Of a DNA stretch of 64,000 nucleotides, positions 8,654 to 18,212 are shown in pieces. Made by a program: the position numbers and the translations under genes. Under the pieces are notes generated by a model that saw only the letters and a list, made by a program, of their open reading frames with translations, did no database searches and had not been told where the DNA came from. Source of the DNA: an uncultured SAR86 cluster bacterium (GTDB taxonomy: Bacteria > Pseudomonadota > Gammaproteobacteria > Magnimaribacterales > AG-339-G14). Positions within the stretch are counted from its first letter, which is position 1, and the number at the start of each line of letters is the position of its first letter. Location: contig CACOBG010000001.1 of the NCBI GenBank assembly GCA_902625415.1, forward strand, positions 62,001-126,000, in the 5' to 3' direction.

Positions 8654-9265
8654 TTAGTCTTCGGGATATTTACAAATTCTTTTAGCTCGAGTTTCTTCCC
8701 CATCAATGAAGGTAAAGATCATGTCCTCACCATCCATTCTACGAGAAACAGTGTCAAACAAGTTAAATAATCTAAAAGTCATAACTTCGTCTTTAAAGAG
8801 AATGGCTGAGTTAAAGTTTTCACAAGCTGGGCCAACATCTCTTGCCCCATTTCTCAATGTTCCATCTAGACGAAAATCATGAATTAAATTATGACCAGTC
8901 ACCACGACCCTATTGCCACATTGCTCGATTCTTTCTAAAAAACCACTACGTCCTGATATACCTTGCCACAAACCCCGCATGTCTATTACTTCTTCGGCTA
9001 AAGGCTCTGTGCATTCTTCTAAAATCGGCATCGGTATCTGAGAATAACCGCACCCGGGAGTATATGCCTTAGGAATATCATCTGCAGACTTAGCAGAACC
9101 ATCAAGCTTAGTTAAATTACAATAATTAACTGTTTTGCCATCTTTAAGGAAAATTGAAGGATCGGTCGTATCAAAAGGTCTTGGTACTAGAAAAGAGTAA
9201 ATTAACAATAAGATTGCTAAAAAGAGAAATAACCCAAAAAAAAGAAGAGATTTCCTTAACATCAT
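8654..9265 (-). CDS. Membrane-anchored protein of unknown function
   Basis: I do not recognise the family. Two positive residues and one hydrophobic helix (residues ~6-28) form an uncleaved signal anchor, followed by a ~175-residue domain that should lie in the periplasm. That domain has several cysteines (near residues 49, 72, 85, 117 and 152 and near the C-terminus), consistent with disulfides. RGLWQGISGRSGFLERIEQCGNRVVVTG resembles a small beta-barrel or lipocalin-like strand pattern, but this is only an impression. It is convergent with the enoyl-CoA isomerase-like gene and about 100 bases from the acyltransferase pair. Confidence 0.7.
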   Translation of the reverse strand: MMLRKSLLFFGLFLFLAILLLIYSFLVPRPFDTTDPSIFLKDGKTVNYCNLTKLDGSAKSADDIPKAYTPGCGYSQIPMPILEECTEPLAEEVIDMRGLWQGISGRSGFLERIEQCGNRVVVTGHNLIHDFRLDGTLRNGARDVGPACENFNSAILFKDEVMTFRLFNLFDTVSRRMDGEDMIFTFIDGEETRAKRICKYPED

Positions 9266-9369
9266 TACATCTAATTTTAATTAATTTAAATTTAAGTAAC
9301 TAATAATAACTCCAAAAAAAGAAGTGTGGATTCAATAGAATTATGTTTTCTTACTACACAAACATTCAG

Positions 9370-10281
9370 TCATTCTGAATGTATTAAATCTAGAAGCTCA
9401 GTGGTCCTTTTTTTTCTTCCAATCTGATTAGCATGTTGAAAACCGAAACATAATTCATCTGTATTTGAAAACAGCGATTGTTCTATATATCTAAACGATT
9501 GATCATTAGCTTGTGCTTGCAAATAATTAGATAGATTAGCTAAGTTGGCTTTATTTAGGCTATTTGCTAACTTCGAAGGCAGAACTAAATAAACTTCAGC
9601 GTTAGGGAATAAGTTTTTTATTCGCAAAAGATTTGATTTGATCCAATTTTTTAGTTCATCTTGTTTGGTTGTTAAAGACCAACTATTATTAATCCTTTCA
9701 GGATCACAACCATCATATAATTCAAAATTGAAATCACCTCTTTCATTTGGATTTGGATATAGAAGATAAGATGGTGAAAAAGGCTTTCCTTCAAGAAAAT
9801 TCTTCAAACGTAATGCCAAAGAACCTCCGAATAACCTAAAACTAGAATCTCCACTTATTCCAATTTTATTTGCGTTATTTTTAAGTCTTTCAGCAAATAC
9901 TTTATCATCAGCTAGCAAATATGCTGTGCTGTAAAAAACATGAGCGATTTCTATCTGCTTTATTGGCATGCTTTTAACATAGGCAAAGTAAGATTCATCA
10001 GAGTAACCCTCATTTATTAGACTTAGGTTGTAACAATTAAATTCATCATTTCTAGACATATGCTCAGCACTTAAACTAAAAAAAGAATTTGAACCCCCCA
10101 AAATAAGGCAGTTAATATCCTTGAGATTTCTTAAGTTTTCTAAATGCTGCTGAGCAATTTCTTTACGCCCACCATCTTTAAAAATTTGCCACTCAATAAT
10201 CCTAAAAGAGATAAATGAGAATAATATAAGAGGTATCAAAACCCAAAAGATTAATCTATTAACGTTGTCCGTATACAGCAA
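9370..10281 (-). CDS. SGNH-like partner protein of the MBOAT acyltransferase
   Basis: A 303-residue protein with one N-terminal membrane helix (residues ~9-28) and an extracytoplasmic domain. INCLILGGSNSFFSLSAEHM near residue 55 resembles the first SGNH/DltD-type block, and FGFQHANQIGRKKRTTELL near the C-terminus resembles the final His-containing block. The start is TTG and overlaps the MBOAT gene end by 23 bases, showing tight coupling. DltD, AlgJ and AlgX-like proteins take the acyl group from an MBOAT protein and pass it to a polymer; the same role is likely here, but the acceptor is unknown. Confidence 0.72.
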   Translation of the reverse strand: MLYTDNVNRLIFWVLIPLILFSFISFRIIEWQIFKDGGRKEIAQQHLENLRNLKDINCLILGGSNSFFSLSAEHMSRNDEFNCYNLSLINEGYSDESYFAYVKSMPIKQIEIAHVFYSTAYLLADDKVFAERLKNNANKIGISGDSSFRLFGGSLALRLKNFLEGKPFSPSYLLYPNPNERGDFNFELYDGCDPERINNSWSLTTKQDELKNWIKSNLLRIKNLFPNAEVYLVLPSKLANSLNKANLANLSNYLQAQANDQSFRYIEQSLFSNTDELCFGFQHANQIGRKKRTTELLDLIHSE

Positions 10282-11467
10282 ATTCTTCTCCCAAATTTGA
10301 AGTCAAAAGAACTCCCACTATAATTAAAAGCAGAAGTGAGAAAGGCGTTCTTAAGTATTTATAGTTTCGTTTATTCATTATCTTGGAATTTTTAAAAATA
10401 AATTCACTTATAATCAGGGCAATTCCTAATAATAGGGCTAATATGGAAAGAATAGGGACTTCAAATAACTCTTTAAAAACATCAAATCCGTAAAAAGAAA
10501 ATGTTAACTTTTCGAATAATCTTTCTGTATCACTTTCTGCAAATATCAACCTCCCTAAAATGATAATAAACGGCATCAATAAAATTGGTAATAAGGAATT
10601 ATTACCTTTTAAAAACTTGCTAGATAACCAAAAAAAGGATGCATGAAACAATCCCCACAAAAGAAAATTTAAAGTGACTCCGTGCCACATAGCCGATGCA
10701 ATATAAACTCCAATCAATGCGGTGAATAAAGAGCGTTTTTTACGGAGAGGTTTGTAAAATAGTACCTTAAGAACCTGTGATAGTGATGTATGCCAACCTC
10801 TCCAGAATTCAATGATGTTTCTGCTGGAAAAAGGTTGTTTAAAGTTTAGTGGAATACGATATCCAAATAATCCAAATAGGCCGTATAACAACAATGATAA
10901 TCCGCAAAAGTTTGCATAGATAAATATTTCAAATATAGCTGCAAAAATAATTGACGATATTACATCGGTACTTTCAATAAGGAAGAAAAATTCCGTTAAT
11001 GGGGTTCCTACTATTTGAAACATAAATGTTCCTACAATTATAAAAGGAAAAAAATACTCAATTCTTTTCCTTAAACTTTTGTGGGAAATATTTCTGAAAA
11101 ATAATGCAATGGGTCCTGTGCTGAGCAATAAGGGATTAGATACATACAAAACGCTTTGATAACCGAATCTGTTTTGAGATATAAGATAAGCCATTGAAGC
11201 AGAATAAAACGACAGTCCAAATAAAAGTGCATTCGTACTTTCTGCGTAAAAGCCTGTAAGGGTCTCGGTAAGTCCAAATAAGCCAGTAAATGATATTGTA
11301 AAAAATAATAGGTATTCAATATTTTTCAGACGGTATTTAGAACTTAGAAATGCAAAAAACGATACTATAAAAAGAGGAATGATTAAATGCTCGAAATTTA
11401 ATCTATCTAACAAAGCATAAGTGGCAATAGCAGCAAGAATCCACACAAAAAGTTGAGATTTGAACAT
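10259..11467 (-). CDS. MBOAT-family membrane O-acyltransferase (AlgI/DltB-like)
   Basis: A 402-residue polytopic inner-membrane protein with about ten hydrophobic segments. The MBOAT core is clear: FWRGWHTSLSQVLKVLFYKPLRKKR near residue 215, then SAMWHGVTLNFLLWGLFHA near 256, where the WHG histidine is the catalytic residue of the family. These proteins move acyl groups across the membrane onto glycans or other acceptors together with an SGNH partner, here encoded directly downstream with overlap. The pair is far from the polysaccharide locus at the right end of the window, so the target may be a separate envelope glycan. Confidence 0.88.
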   Translation of the reverse strand: MFKSQLFVWILAAIATYALLDRLNFEHLIIPLFIVSFFAFLSSKYRLKNIEYLLFFTISFTGLFGLTETLTGFYAESTNALLFGLSFYSASMAYLISQNRFGYQSVLYVSNPLLLSTGPIALFFRNISHKSLRKRIEYFFPFIIVGTFMFQIVGTPLTEFFFLIESTDVISSIIFAAIFEIFIYANFCGLSLLLYGLFGLFGYRIPLNFKQPFSSRNIIEFWRGWHTSLSQVLKVLFYKPLRKKRSLFTALIGVYIASAMWHGVTLNFLLWGLFHASFFWLSSKFLKGNNSLLPILLMPFIIILGRLIFAESDTERLFEKLTFSFYGFDVFKELFEVPILSILALLLGIALIISEFIFKNSKIMNKRNYKYLRTPFSLLLLIIVGVLLTSNLGEEFAVYGQR

Positions 11468-11581
11468 GACTTTGATTTTTCAGGTAACTGTAAGAAAAAA
11501 GACCATGGAAATCAACGTGCATTGGTAGATATAAATTATCTAGAAAATTTTCAACGATTTTTCCAGACAAAATCCATTACT

Positions 11582-11821
11582 TTACGAATCTTTGAAATCT
11601 GGATATCTCTTTTCAATAAAGGATTGCATACCTTCTTTGGCATCCTCGGTGGCTAGACTAATTCTTCTCATATTATCAATTTCCGTAAAGGCGGATGCCT
11701 CTCCAAATTCTAAATAAACTTGATAGGCTCTTTTAATCTCCTGAATTACTATAGGAACACACTGACCTATCTCCCTTGCAATCTCTTTAGCTCTTTCTGA
11801 CTGTTCCAGTTGGATTTTTAT
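11582..11821 (-). pseudogene. Remnant of an enoyl-CoA hydratase gene (C-terminal end only)
   Basis: Not in the ORF track. Minus-strand translation gives about 79 codons ending in TAA at 11582-11584. They match the C-terminal helices of crotonase-family enoyl-CoA hydratases: SERAKEIAREIGQCVP, then VIQEIKRAYQVYLEFG, and the end EDAKEGMQSFIEKRYPDF. The reading frame is closed upstream by TGA at 11822-11824 and no start codon or catalytic half remains. The adjoining stretches 11468-11581 and 11822-12006 hold nothing else I can identify. This is a gene decayed by deletion, and its family overlaps in function with the intact gene at 7.9 kb. Confidence 0.8.
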
Positions 11822-12006
11822 TCATAAATTACCTTATTCATAATTCATTTTATTTTCACTAAATGGTACCACTTGCAGAAAATCCTTGTATATTAATACC
11901 TTTAGGATAATAAAATTTATCTATTTAAAAGTTAGTTAAGTAAGATCTTCATAACTTTTAGTAATAATCCCTTTAAAAAGATCCTAAATAAATATGTAAT
12001 TGGATT

Positions 12007-12435
12007 ATGAAAAGATTTGTAGTAGTCAGTAAGTTAAATACTCTCATTCATTCACTGAGTAGCTTTGGTTTATCCATTGTTTACACTGTAGGTCACGTTT
12101 TTATCTCTTGGGTATGTGCTTCTCTGATTTTCAACGTAGATTTCCTCCTGGCATCTGCAGATGCAATTATAGAGCCTATTATCAATGGCTTCTGGTTTTT
12201 CCTTCTTCATAAGCTTGCCCATGATAAATTGAGACCTACTATACTTGCAGTTGTATACACTTTAGGACACTTTAGTATTGCCTCTATGTGGAGTTATACT
12301 TTTTTAAATGTAGCTCTGAATCTTGCTGTCTTAGATGCAATTATCGAACCAATTCTAAATGGTTTCTGGTTTTTCGCTCTATTGTATTATTGGAATCTTC
12401 AAAATAGATCAGACAATCGACTTGTTAACGGCTGA
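12007..12435 (+). CDS. Small duplicated membrane protein (DUF2061-like)
   Basis: A 142-residue inner-membrane protein built from two copies of a ~55-residue helical-hairpin unit. Copy 1 has VYTVGHVFISWV and DAIIEPIINGFWFFLL; copy 2 has VYTLGHFSIASM and DAIIEPILNGFWFFAL. The pattern fits the DUF2061-type predicted membrane domain, whose function is unknown. The intragenic duplication gives four transmembrane helices, and the conserved GH and DAIIEP positions suggest a functional polar face. It is preceded by 185 noncoding bases and followed by the patatin-like gene. Confidence 0.7.
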   Translation: MKRFVVVSKLNTLIHSLSSFGLSIVYTVGHVFISWVCASLIFNVDFLLASADAIIEPIINGFWFFLLHKLAHDKLRPTILAVVYTLGHFSIASMWSYTFLNVALNLAVLDAIIEPILNGFWFFALLYYWNLQNRSDNRLVNG

Positions 12436-12493
12436 TAGCAGGCTCTTAGCTTCAATTCTTGCTTAAAAATAACCATTTTTATAGATTTATGAA

Positions 12494-13339
12494 ATGGAAA
12501 AAAAGAAAAATGCTCTAATTGTAGAAGGGGGCGGCCAAAGAGGTGTGTTTTCTTTCGGGATAACTGACACATTTATTAAGAAAAACTATGATCCTTTTGA
12601 TATTTACATTGGCGTATCAAATGGCGTAGCTGTTCTTTACTGGTATTTAATAAGAGAACAAGACAATAATTTAGATAAAATGCTTTACGCTGCTTCAGGC
12701 GAATATTTTAGTTATAAAAATATTTTCAATGGTAAAGATATATTTAATGTTCATCAGATGTACAAAGATGGTGAAAAAATCTTTAAACCAAATTTGGAAA
12801 AAATAAAAGATAACTTAAATGAAAAAAAATACATTTCAGTAGTGACAGATGCGGCAGAAGCAAATGCTGAATATTACTCTTTTGGGGATAAAGAATGGAC
12901 ACAGAAAATGATCGCCTCCGGAACCTTGCCCATATTGGTAAGAACGCCAAGCTTAATTAATGGTCGTAGAAAATTTGATGGAGGCATCACTGACCCTTTA
13001 CCTGTGGAAAAAGCCTATGAAATGGGAGCGAAAAAAATAATTGTAATCAGGACATATGAAAAAGAATTCAGAAGAAAGCTGAAACTAGAAAACTACATCG
13101 GCGCTCTACTTTCTCGAAAATATCCTAAGTTGCGAAAAGCGTTATTAGAGCACGATAAAACTTATAATCGAGCACTAGATTTCATGAATAATCCTCCAAA
13201 AGATTGTGAAATTATTCAACTATGTCCTCCAAAAAAACTAAAATCAAAAAGAGATTCAAAAAATATTGAGACTTTAAGAGGAGACTACAGTTTAGGAAAA
13301 AGAGTTGCGGAAGAATATTTAGACTTTCTTAAGGTCTGA
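12494..13339 (+). CDS. Patatin-like phospholipase
   Basis: A 281-residue patatin-family serine lipase. Visible are the oxyanion loop EGGGQRGVFSFG (residues ~11-22), the nucleophile elbow GVSNG near residue 40 (Ser of G-x-S-x-G) and the catalytic Asp in FDGGITDPLP near residue 160. This short single-domain form resembles the YjjU-like bacterial group and has no signal peptide or membrane helix, so it probably acts on cytosolic or inner-leaflet lipids. It follows the DUF2061-like gene by 58 bases; co-transcription is possible. Confidence 0.88.
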   Translation: MEKKKNALIVEGGGQRGVFSFGITDTFIKKNYDPFDIYIGVSNGVAVLYWYLIREQDNNLDKMLYAASGEYFSYKNIFNGKDIFNVHQMYKDGEKIFKPNLEKIKDNLNEKKYISVVTDAAEANAEYYSFGDKEWTQKMIASGTLPILVRTPSLINGRRKFDGGITDPLPVEKAYEMGAKKIIVIRTYEKEFRRKLKLENYIGALLSRKYPKLRKALLEHDKTYNRALDFMNNPPKDCEIIQLCPPKKLKSKRDSKNIETLRGDYSLGKRVAEEYLDFLKV

Positions 13340-13463
13340 CTTAACGAAGTCATTTATATGAATTTCTTGTATTTTAGAGCTATTCCTTTCGAGTAAAATT
13401 ATGTAACTTTTTGAAAGAAAATTCTTTTATTAATAATTAACCATAACTTGCTTCTTTCACTTT

Positions 13464-13919
13464 TTACAAAGACTGTCTCATTTCTTCTCCAATTTTGACA
13501 AAACCATATTTTTCGTAAAAAGTCTGATTGTGTTTGGTCGATTCAAGCAGATAAAGGCCAAATTCTTTGCAGCCCCTCTTTTTAGCTAATTTAAGAGTTT
13601 CTTCGATTAGCAATCCTCCAACATTCTTTCCTCTAGCATCTTGATCAACAACTAACTCCTCCAATTGGCAGTATTCTCCGTTGTATCTAAGTGCAAGATT
13701 GAAGGAAATGGATGCCATACCAAGAATTTTTCCATTTTCCTCAGCAATAATTAAACTACCTCTCTCGTTAGAAATTAATTTACTAAAAGTATCTGAATTA
13801 AAAACTTCATTTGGATCTGATGTAACTTCTGATGTAGCTATATACAAAACATTAAGAAGCTCTGAACATCTTCGTTGGTCTTCTGGTTTAGCAAGTCTTA
13901 TATTCACACTCATGCTCAT
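13464..13919 (-). CDS. GNAT-family N-acetyltransferase, coupled to guaA
   Basis: An acetyl-CoA-dependent acetyltransferase of ~151 residues. The acetyl-CoA-binding motif A reads LEELVVDQDARGKNVGGLLIEE, then LAKKRGCKEFGLYLLES and the final FYEKYGFVKIGEEM, which is a standard GNAT ending. The ORF track begins at GTG 13925. I prefer ATG at 13919, which forms an ATGA overlap with the guaA stop codon (13916-13918) and indicates translational coupling. It is the third gene of the guaB-guaA transcript. The acceptor is not known. Confidence 0.85.
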   Translation of the reverse strand: MSMSVNIRLAKPEDQRRCSELLNVLYIATSEVTSDPNEVFNSDTFSKLISNERGSLIIAEENGKILGMASISFNLALRYNGEYCQLEELVVDQDARGKNVGGLLIEETLKLAKKRGCKEFGLYLLESTKHNQTFYEKYGFVKIGEEMRQSL

Positions 13920-15469
13920 TCCCACTCAATAGTAGCTGGTGGTTTGCTAGAAATATCGTAAACAACTCTTGAAACCTTTGGAATCTCATTAATTATCCTG
14001 TCAGAGACTTTATTCAATATATTGTGGTTAAGTTGAGAAGCTTTTGCTGTCATGAAATCAATGGTCTCAGCAGCTCTTAGAGCAATCACATATTCATAAC
14101 GTCTGGCATCGCCAACTACTCCAACACTTTTGATTGGTAAAAATACTGCAAATGCTTGGCTTACTTTGTTGTAGAGATTTGCCGAAGACAGCTCTTCCAT
14201 AAAGATATGATCTGCTTCCCTTAAAATATCTAATTTTTCTTTCGTAATTTCTCCGATTGTTCTTACTGCTAAGCCAGGACCTGGAAAAGGATGCCTACCG
14301 ATCAAAGACTTTGGCAAGCCCAACGAAAGACCTATTTTTCTTACCTCGTCTTTGAATAAAGAATTTAAAGGCTCTACCAAAGGTAAATTTAAATAAGAAG
14401 GTAAGCCGCCAACATTGTGATGAGATTTAATCACATGCGCCTTTCCACCTTTGATGCCAGAAGATTCAATTACATCGGGATAGATAGTGCCTTGCGCAAG
14501 AAATGAGACATCCTTAATTTTTTTTGCTTCCTTCAAAAAGACATCAATAAAATTTTTTCCTATTACCTTTCTCTTTTCTTCGGGATCTTCTTTACCTTTT
14601 AAATTTTTAAGGAAAAATTTTTCAGAATCGGAAAAATGAATTTTTATTTTTAAAGCCTTTTTTAAATCTCTAAGAACTTGTTTGGCTTCGTCTTTTCTTA
14701 ACAAACCATTGTCAACAAAAATACATTCCAATTGCCTACCTATTGCCTTTGATAAAAGTGCAGCAACCACTGAAGAATCAACTCCGCCAGAAATACCCAA
14801 TAATACTTTTTTCTTACCTACTTGTTTTTTTATATCATTAACAAGTTTTTCAACTATATTTTTTGGTCTCCATTTAGTCTGACAGCCGCATATTTCTCTA
14901 ACAAAAGTTTTTAAAATTTGAGCACCCTTTTCAGTATGTGTTACCTCTGGATGAAACTGTAAGCCATATTTTTTAATTGAATTGTTTTCAAAAGCTGCAA
15001 TTGGACTATTTTTAGAGGAAGCAACTTTTTTAAAACCTTTTGGTAATTTAGTTACTTTATCGCCATGGCTCATCCAAACATTGAGCGTTGATAGTTTGAT
15101 ACCTTGAAATAACTTGCTTTTATTTAATTTAATTTCAGCATGACCAAATTCTCTTTTCTTTGTGGTATTTACTAACCCTCTAAAGTGTTTAGACATGAGT
15201 TGCATGCCATAACAAATTCCTAAAACAGGTATTTCACTTTCAATAATTTTAGGATCAACTTTAAGGGTATTTTTTGCATTCACTGACTCTGGGCCTCCAG
15301 AGATAATAATGCCTTTTGGATTAACTTTAAGAATGTTTCTATAAGAGGTATTGCAAGACAGAATTTCAGAATAAACTCCGAGTTCTCTGATACGCCTAGC
15401 AATCAATTGAGTATATTGCGAACCAAAATCCAGAATAATTATTTTTTCTGAATCAATAGCGCTATTCAC
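13916..15469 (-). CDS. guaA: GMP synthase (glutamine-hydrolysing)
   Basis: Converts XMP to GMP with ATP and glutamine in the cytosol. The N-terminal class I amidotransferase domain has the nucleophile LGICYGMQLM near residue 85 and the His/Glu pair in LQFHPEVTHTEKG near 170. The ATP pyrophosphatase loop is LLGISGGVDSSVVAALL near 225. The C-terminal dimerisation domain ends in VYDISSKPPATIEWE, the usual GuaA terminus. Length of 517 residues is close to E. coli (525). It lies 2 bases downstream of guaB, the conserved gammaproteobacterial guaBA order. Confidence 0.98.
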   Translation of the reverse strand: MNSAIDSEKIIILDFGSQYTQLIARRIRELGVYSEILSCNTSYRNILKVNPKGIIISGGPESVNAKNTLKVDPKIIESEIPVLGICYGMQLMSKHFRGLVNTTKKREFGHAEIKLNKSKLFQGIKLSTLNVWMSHGDKVTKLPKGFKKVASSKNSPIAAFENNSIKKYGLQFHPEVTHTEKGAQILKTFVREICGCQTKWRPKNIVEKLVNDIKKQVGKKKVLLGISGGVDSSVVAALLSKAIGRQLECIFVDNGLLRKDEAKQVLRDLKKALKIKIHFSDSEKFFLKNLKGKEDPEEKRKVIGKNFIDVFLKEAKKIKDVSFLAQGTIYPDVIESSGIKGGKAHVIKSHHNVGGLPSYLNLPLVEPLNSLFKDEVRKIGLSLGLPKSLIGRHPFPGPGLAVRTIGEITKEKLDILREADHIFMEELSSANLYNKVSQAFAVFLPIKSVGVVGDARRYEYVIALRAAETIDFMTAKASQLNHNILNKVSDRIINEIPKVSRVVYDISSKPPATIEWE

Positions 15470-15471
15470 TT

Positions 15472-16941
15472 TTAACTTATTCTGTAATTTGGTGCTTCTT
15501 TTGTGACGCTCACGTCATGAACATGACTTTCATTGATTCCTGCCGATGTAATCTGCACAAATTTTGTTTTGGTTTTCATAGCTTTGATGTCTTTGCTTCC
15601 CGTATAACCCATGCTTTGTCTTAAACCACCGAGCATTTGATGGATAGTAGTTTCTACCCAACCTTTATAAGGGACTCTTCCTTCAATTCCTTCCGGTACC
15701 AGTTTGTCAGAACTTGAAACATCATCCTGAAAATATCGATCTCCAGAATTTGTCTCTCCAGACATAGCTCCAACCGAACCCATGCCTCTATAAGATTTAT
15801 AACTTCTCCCTTGAAAAAGTTCTACCTGTCCTGGGGCTTCTTCTGTTCCAGCAAGAATACTACCAAGCATAACAGTACTAGCTCCAGCAGCTATGGCTTT
15901 TGCAATATCGCCAGAGAATCTAATCCCGCCATCAGCAATAACTGGAATATTCTTCTTGCCAATGGCTTTGACTACATTTGCAATAGCAGAAATCTGAGGT
16001 ACACCAACGCCAGTTACTATTCTGGTCGTACAAATCGATCCAGGACCTATTCCGACTTTGATAGCATCGGCACCTGCCTTGATTAAGTCTAAAGCACCTT
16101 CTCCAGTTGCAACATTTCCTCCAATAACTTGAATACCTTTTTTCAGCTTTTTAATTCTTCGAACTCGATCAATGATGCCTTTGGAATGACCATGAGCACT
16201 ATCAACGACAAGTACGTCAACGCCTGCTTCAACGAGAGCGTCCACTCGCTCATCGGTTTCTTCTCCATTACCAACGGCAGCTCCCACGAGCAATCTGCCT
16301 TCAGTATCTTTAGAGGCCAAAGGAAAATCTTTATTTTTGTTTATGTCTTTTAAAGTTACTAGGCCTTTTAAAGCGAAGCTTTTATCAACCAATAAGATTT
16401 TTTCTATTCTATTTTTATAAAGAAGGTTTTTAATAATATCTAACTTTGCATCTTCCTCTGCAGTGACCAGACGTTTTTTTGGCGTCATGATGGATTCTAC
16501 TGGAGCAGATAAATTAGAGACATTACGAAAATCTCTGGAAGTAACAATGCCAACTAGAACGCCATCATTTACGACAGGCATGCCTGAAATATTTAAGTCT
16601 TGCGTGAGCTTGATTAATTCCCCAACACTTTTTTTAGAGGAAATGGTAATGGGGTCTCTTACCACTCCGCTTTCAAATTTTTTAACCAAAGAAACTTCTT
16701 TTGCCTGATCAGCAATAGAAATATTTTTATGAATTATTCCAATTCCGCCCAATTCTGCTAAAGCAATTGACATCCTACTTTCGGTTACCGTATCCATGGC
16801 TGCGGATACTATTGGAATTTTTAAATTAACCTGTTTGGTTAATTTTGTGCTTAAATCGGTTTCTTGAGGAAGGACGCTAGAATATTGCGGTACCAAAAGT
16901 ACATCGTCGAAGGTCAAAGCTTGCTCTTCAATACGCAACAT
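15472..16941 (-). CDS. guaB: Inosine-5'-monophosphate dehydrogenase
   Basis: Oxidises IMP to XMP with NAD, the committed step of GMP synthesis. The TIM barrel carries the catalytic loop [15 protein letters not shown] with the active Cys near residue 300. Two CBS domains lie at about 93-200 (for example [25 protein letters not shown]). C-terminal hallmarks are [10 protein letters not shown] and GYTGSKDI. The ORF track begins 11 codons early with a hydrophobic leader; the family start is [14 protein letters not shown], giving ATG at 16941 and 489 residues. It is divergent from the MFS gene, and the 47-base gap must hold both promoters. Confidence 0.97.
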   Translation of the reverse strand: MLRIEEQALTFDDVLLVPQYSSVLPQETDLSTKLTKQVNLKIPIVSAAMDTVTESRMSIALAELGGIGIIHKNISIADQAKEVSLVKKFESGVVRDPITISSKKSVGELIKLTQDLNISGMPVVNDGVLVGIVTSRDFRNVSNLSAPVESIMTPKKRLVTAEEDAKLDIIKNLLYKNRIEKILLVDKSFALKGLVTLKDINKNKDFPLASKDTEGRLLVGAAVGNGEETDERVDALVEAGVDVLVVDSAHGHSKGIIDRVRRIKKLKKGIQVIGGNVATGEGALDLIKAGADAIKVGIGPGSICTTRIVTGVGVPQISAIANVVKAIGKKNIPVIADGGIRFSGDIAKAIAAGASTVMLGSILAGTEEAPGQVELFQGRSYKSYRGMGSVGAMSGETNSGDRYFQDDVSSSDKLVPEGIEGRVPYKGWVETTIHQMLGGLRQSMGYTGSKDIKAMKTKTKFVQITSAGINESHVHDVSVTKEAPNYRIS

Positions 16942-16988
16942 TTCCAAATTATACAGAAAGAAAACAAAAAACAAAGTTACCTAAAAAA

Positions 16989-18212
16989 ATGAAGTTCAAA
17001 GGCTGGCAAATGGTTTATACCGGGATGATGATGGAATTTTCTGTCGTGGGCTTCATTTTTTACTGCTTTCCTTTGATGTTTAATGTTCTAGAGAGGGACT
17101 TAGGCGCTACACAATCTCAACTTTCAGGTGCTTTATCTCTTTGGTTTATTAGTTCTGCCATAGCTTCAATTTTTTTAGGAAGATTACTAGATAAATTTTC
17201 TATAAAAAAAATAATGATGATTGGGGGAGTAATTTTCAGTCTCGGGTTATTTTCCATTTCCTTTATTCAAAGCAGCTTTAGTCTGCTATTAATTTATGCA
17301 ACGTTGCTTGCTATTGGTGGACCTGCTTTGGGAAATCTTTCCGTTACTAAATTAGTTGCTAATTGGTTTGAAAGTAATGCAGGCATGGCTCTCGGAATTG
17401 CTGCCATTGGTATATCCTTTTCTGGAGTGGTCCTGCCAATTTTAGTAGATCCGCTTATTGAGATGATAGGTTGGCGAAACGTTTACATGGTTTTTGGCTT
17501 GATAGTGATTTTTTTATTGATTCCAACTGTTAGATATTTTGTAATTGATACGCCTGAAGAGATTGGTCAGCATAAAGATAATCTTCATGATCAACCTACT
17601 TTAGATTCTTCTCAAGATTTGATGGAAATCAAAGACTTTTTCAAACATGGTATTTTTTGGATAATCTCTCTTGCTTTTGCTTTTCAGTTTTTAGCAATGG
17701 GAGGAGTTTTACTTCACTTACCTTTGCATTCAGAAAATCAAGGCTTTCTAGAGACCTGGACCATTATAGGTTTTCCTATCAAACAGACTGTCTTCGCATA
17801 CTCTTTTGCAGCCTTTGGCGGTGTGGTTGGTAAAGTTTTCTTTGGTTATCTCATGGATAGATTAAATCCAAATATTCCTGTGATGATCATGATGGCAATG
17901 CAATCAATCGGAATCTTTGGTTTGACTTTGATTGATAATTATCTTTTCTTCACAATTTTTTGTTTTGTTTTCGGTTTAGGATTCGGTGGCGCTATGGTTC
18001 TTATGAGCGCCTGTTTTCTAAAAGCTTTTGGTTCACAAAATCTAGGCTCTGTTAGAGGAGTGTCGGCACTATTAATCGTACCTGTCCAACCCATTGGTAT
18101 GGTTTTGGTGGGTACAGCTTTTGATCTGAACCTTTATCTTGAGTCCTTCTTGTTGATGGGAGCAATTACACTAATTGGGTTTGCGATTGGTACTAGAATA
18201 GTTATTCGCTAA
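16989..18212 (+). CDS. MFS transporter (oxalate/monocarboxylate-like)
   Basis: A 407-residue inner-membrane carrier with about twelve transmembrane helices. The first half carries FLGRLLDKFSIKKIMMIGG, the MFS loop 2-3 motif, and the second half FFGYLMDRLNPNIPVMI, its repeat. The overall pattern (single fungal/bacterial MCT-like domain, FYCFPLMFNVLERDLGATQSQLSGA) resembles the OFA/monocarboxylate transporter group, so a small organic acid is a likely substrate, but this is inferred from family resemblance. It overlaps the convergent pterin dehydratase gene by 11 bases. Confidence 0.87.
   Translation: MKFKGWQMVYTGMMMEFSVVGFIFYCFPLMFNVLERDLGATQSQLSGALSLWFISSAIASIFLGRLLDKFSIKKIMMIGGVIFSLGLFSISFIQSSFSLLLIYATLLAIGGPALGNLSVTKLVANWFESNAGMALGIAAIGISFSGVVLPILVDPLIEMIGWRNVYMVFGLIVIFLLIPTVRYFVIDTPEEIGQHKDNLHDQPTLDSSQDLMEIKDFFKHGIFWIISLAFAFQFLAMGGVLLHLPLHSENQGFLETWTIIGFPIKQTVFAYSFAAFGGVVGKVFFGYLMDRLNPNIPVMIMMAMQSIGIFGLTLIDNYLFFTIFCFVFGLGFGGAMVLMSACFLKAFGSQNLGSVRGVSALLIVPVQPIGMVLVGTAFDLNLYLESFLLMGAITLIGFAIGTRIVIR

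Noticed and set aside
13337-13357. Hairpin TGACTT-AACG-AAGTCA after the patatin-like gene
   Set aside because: Only a 6-bp stem followed by TTTAT; too weak to call a terminator.
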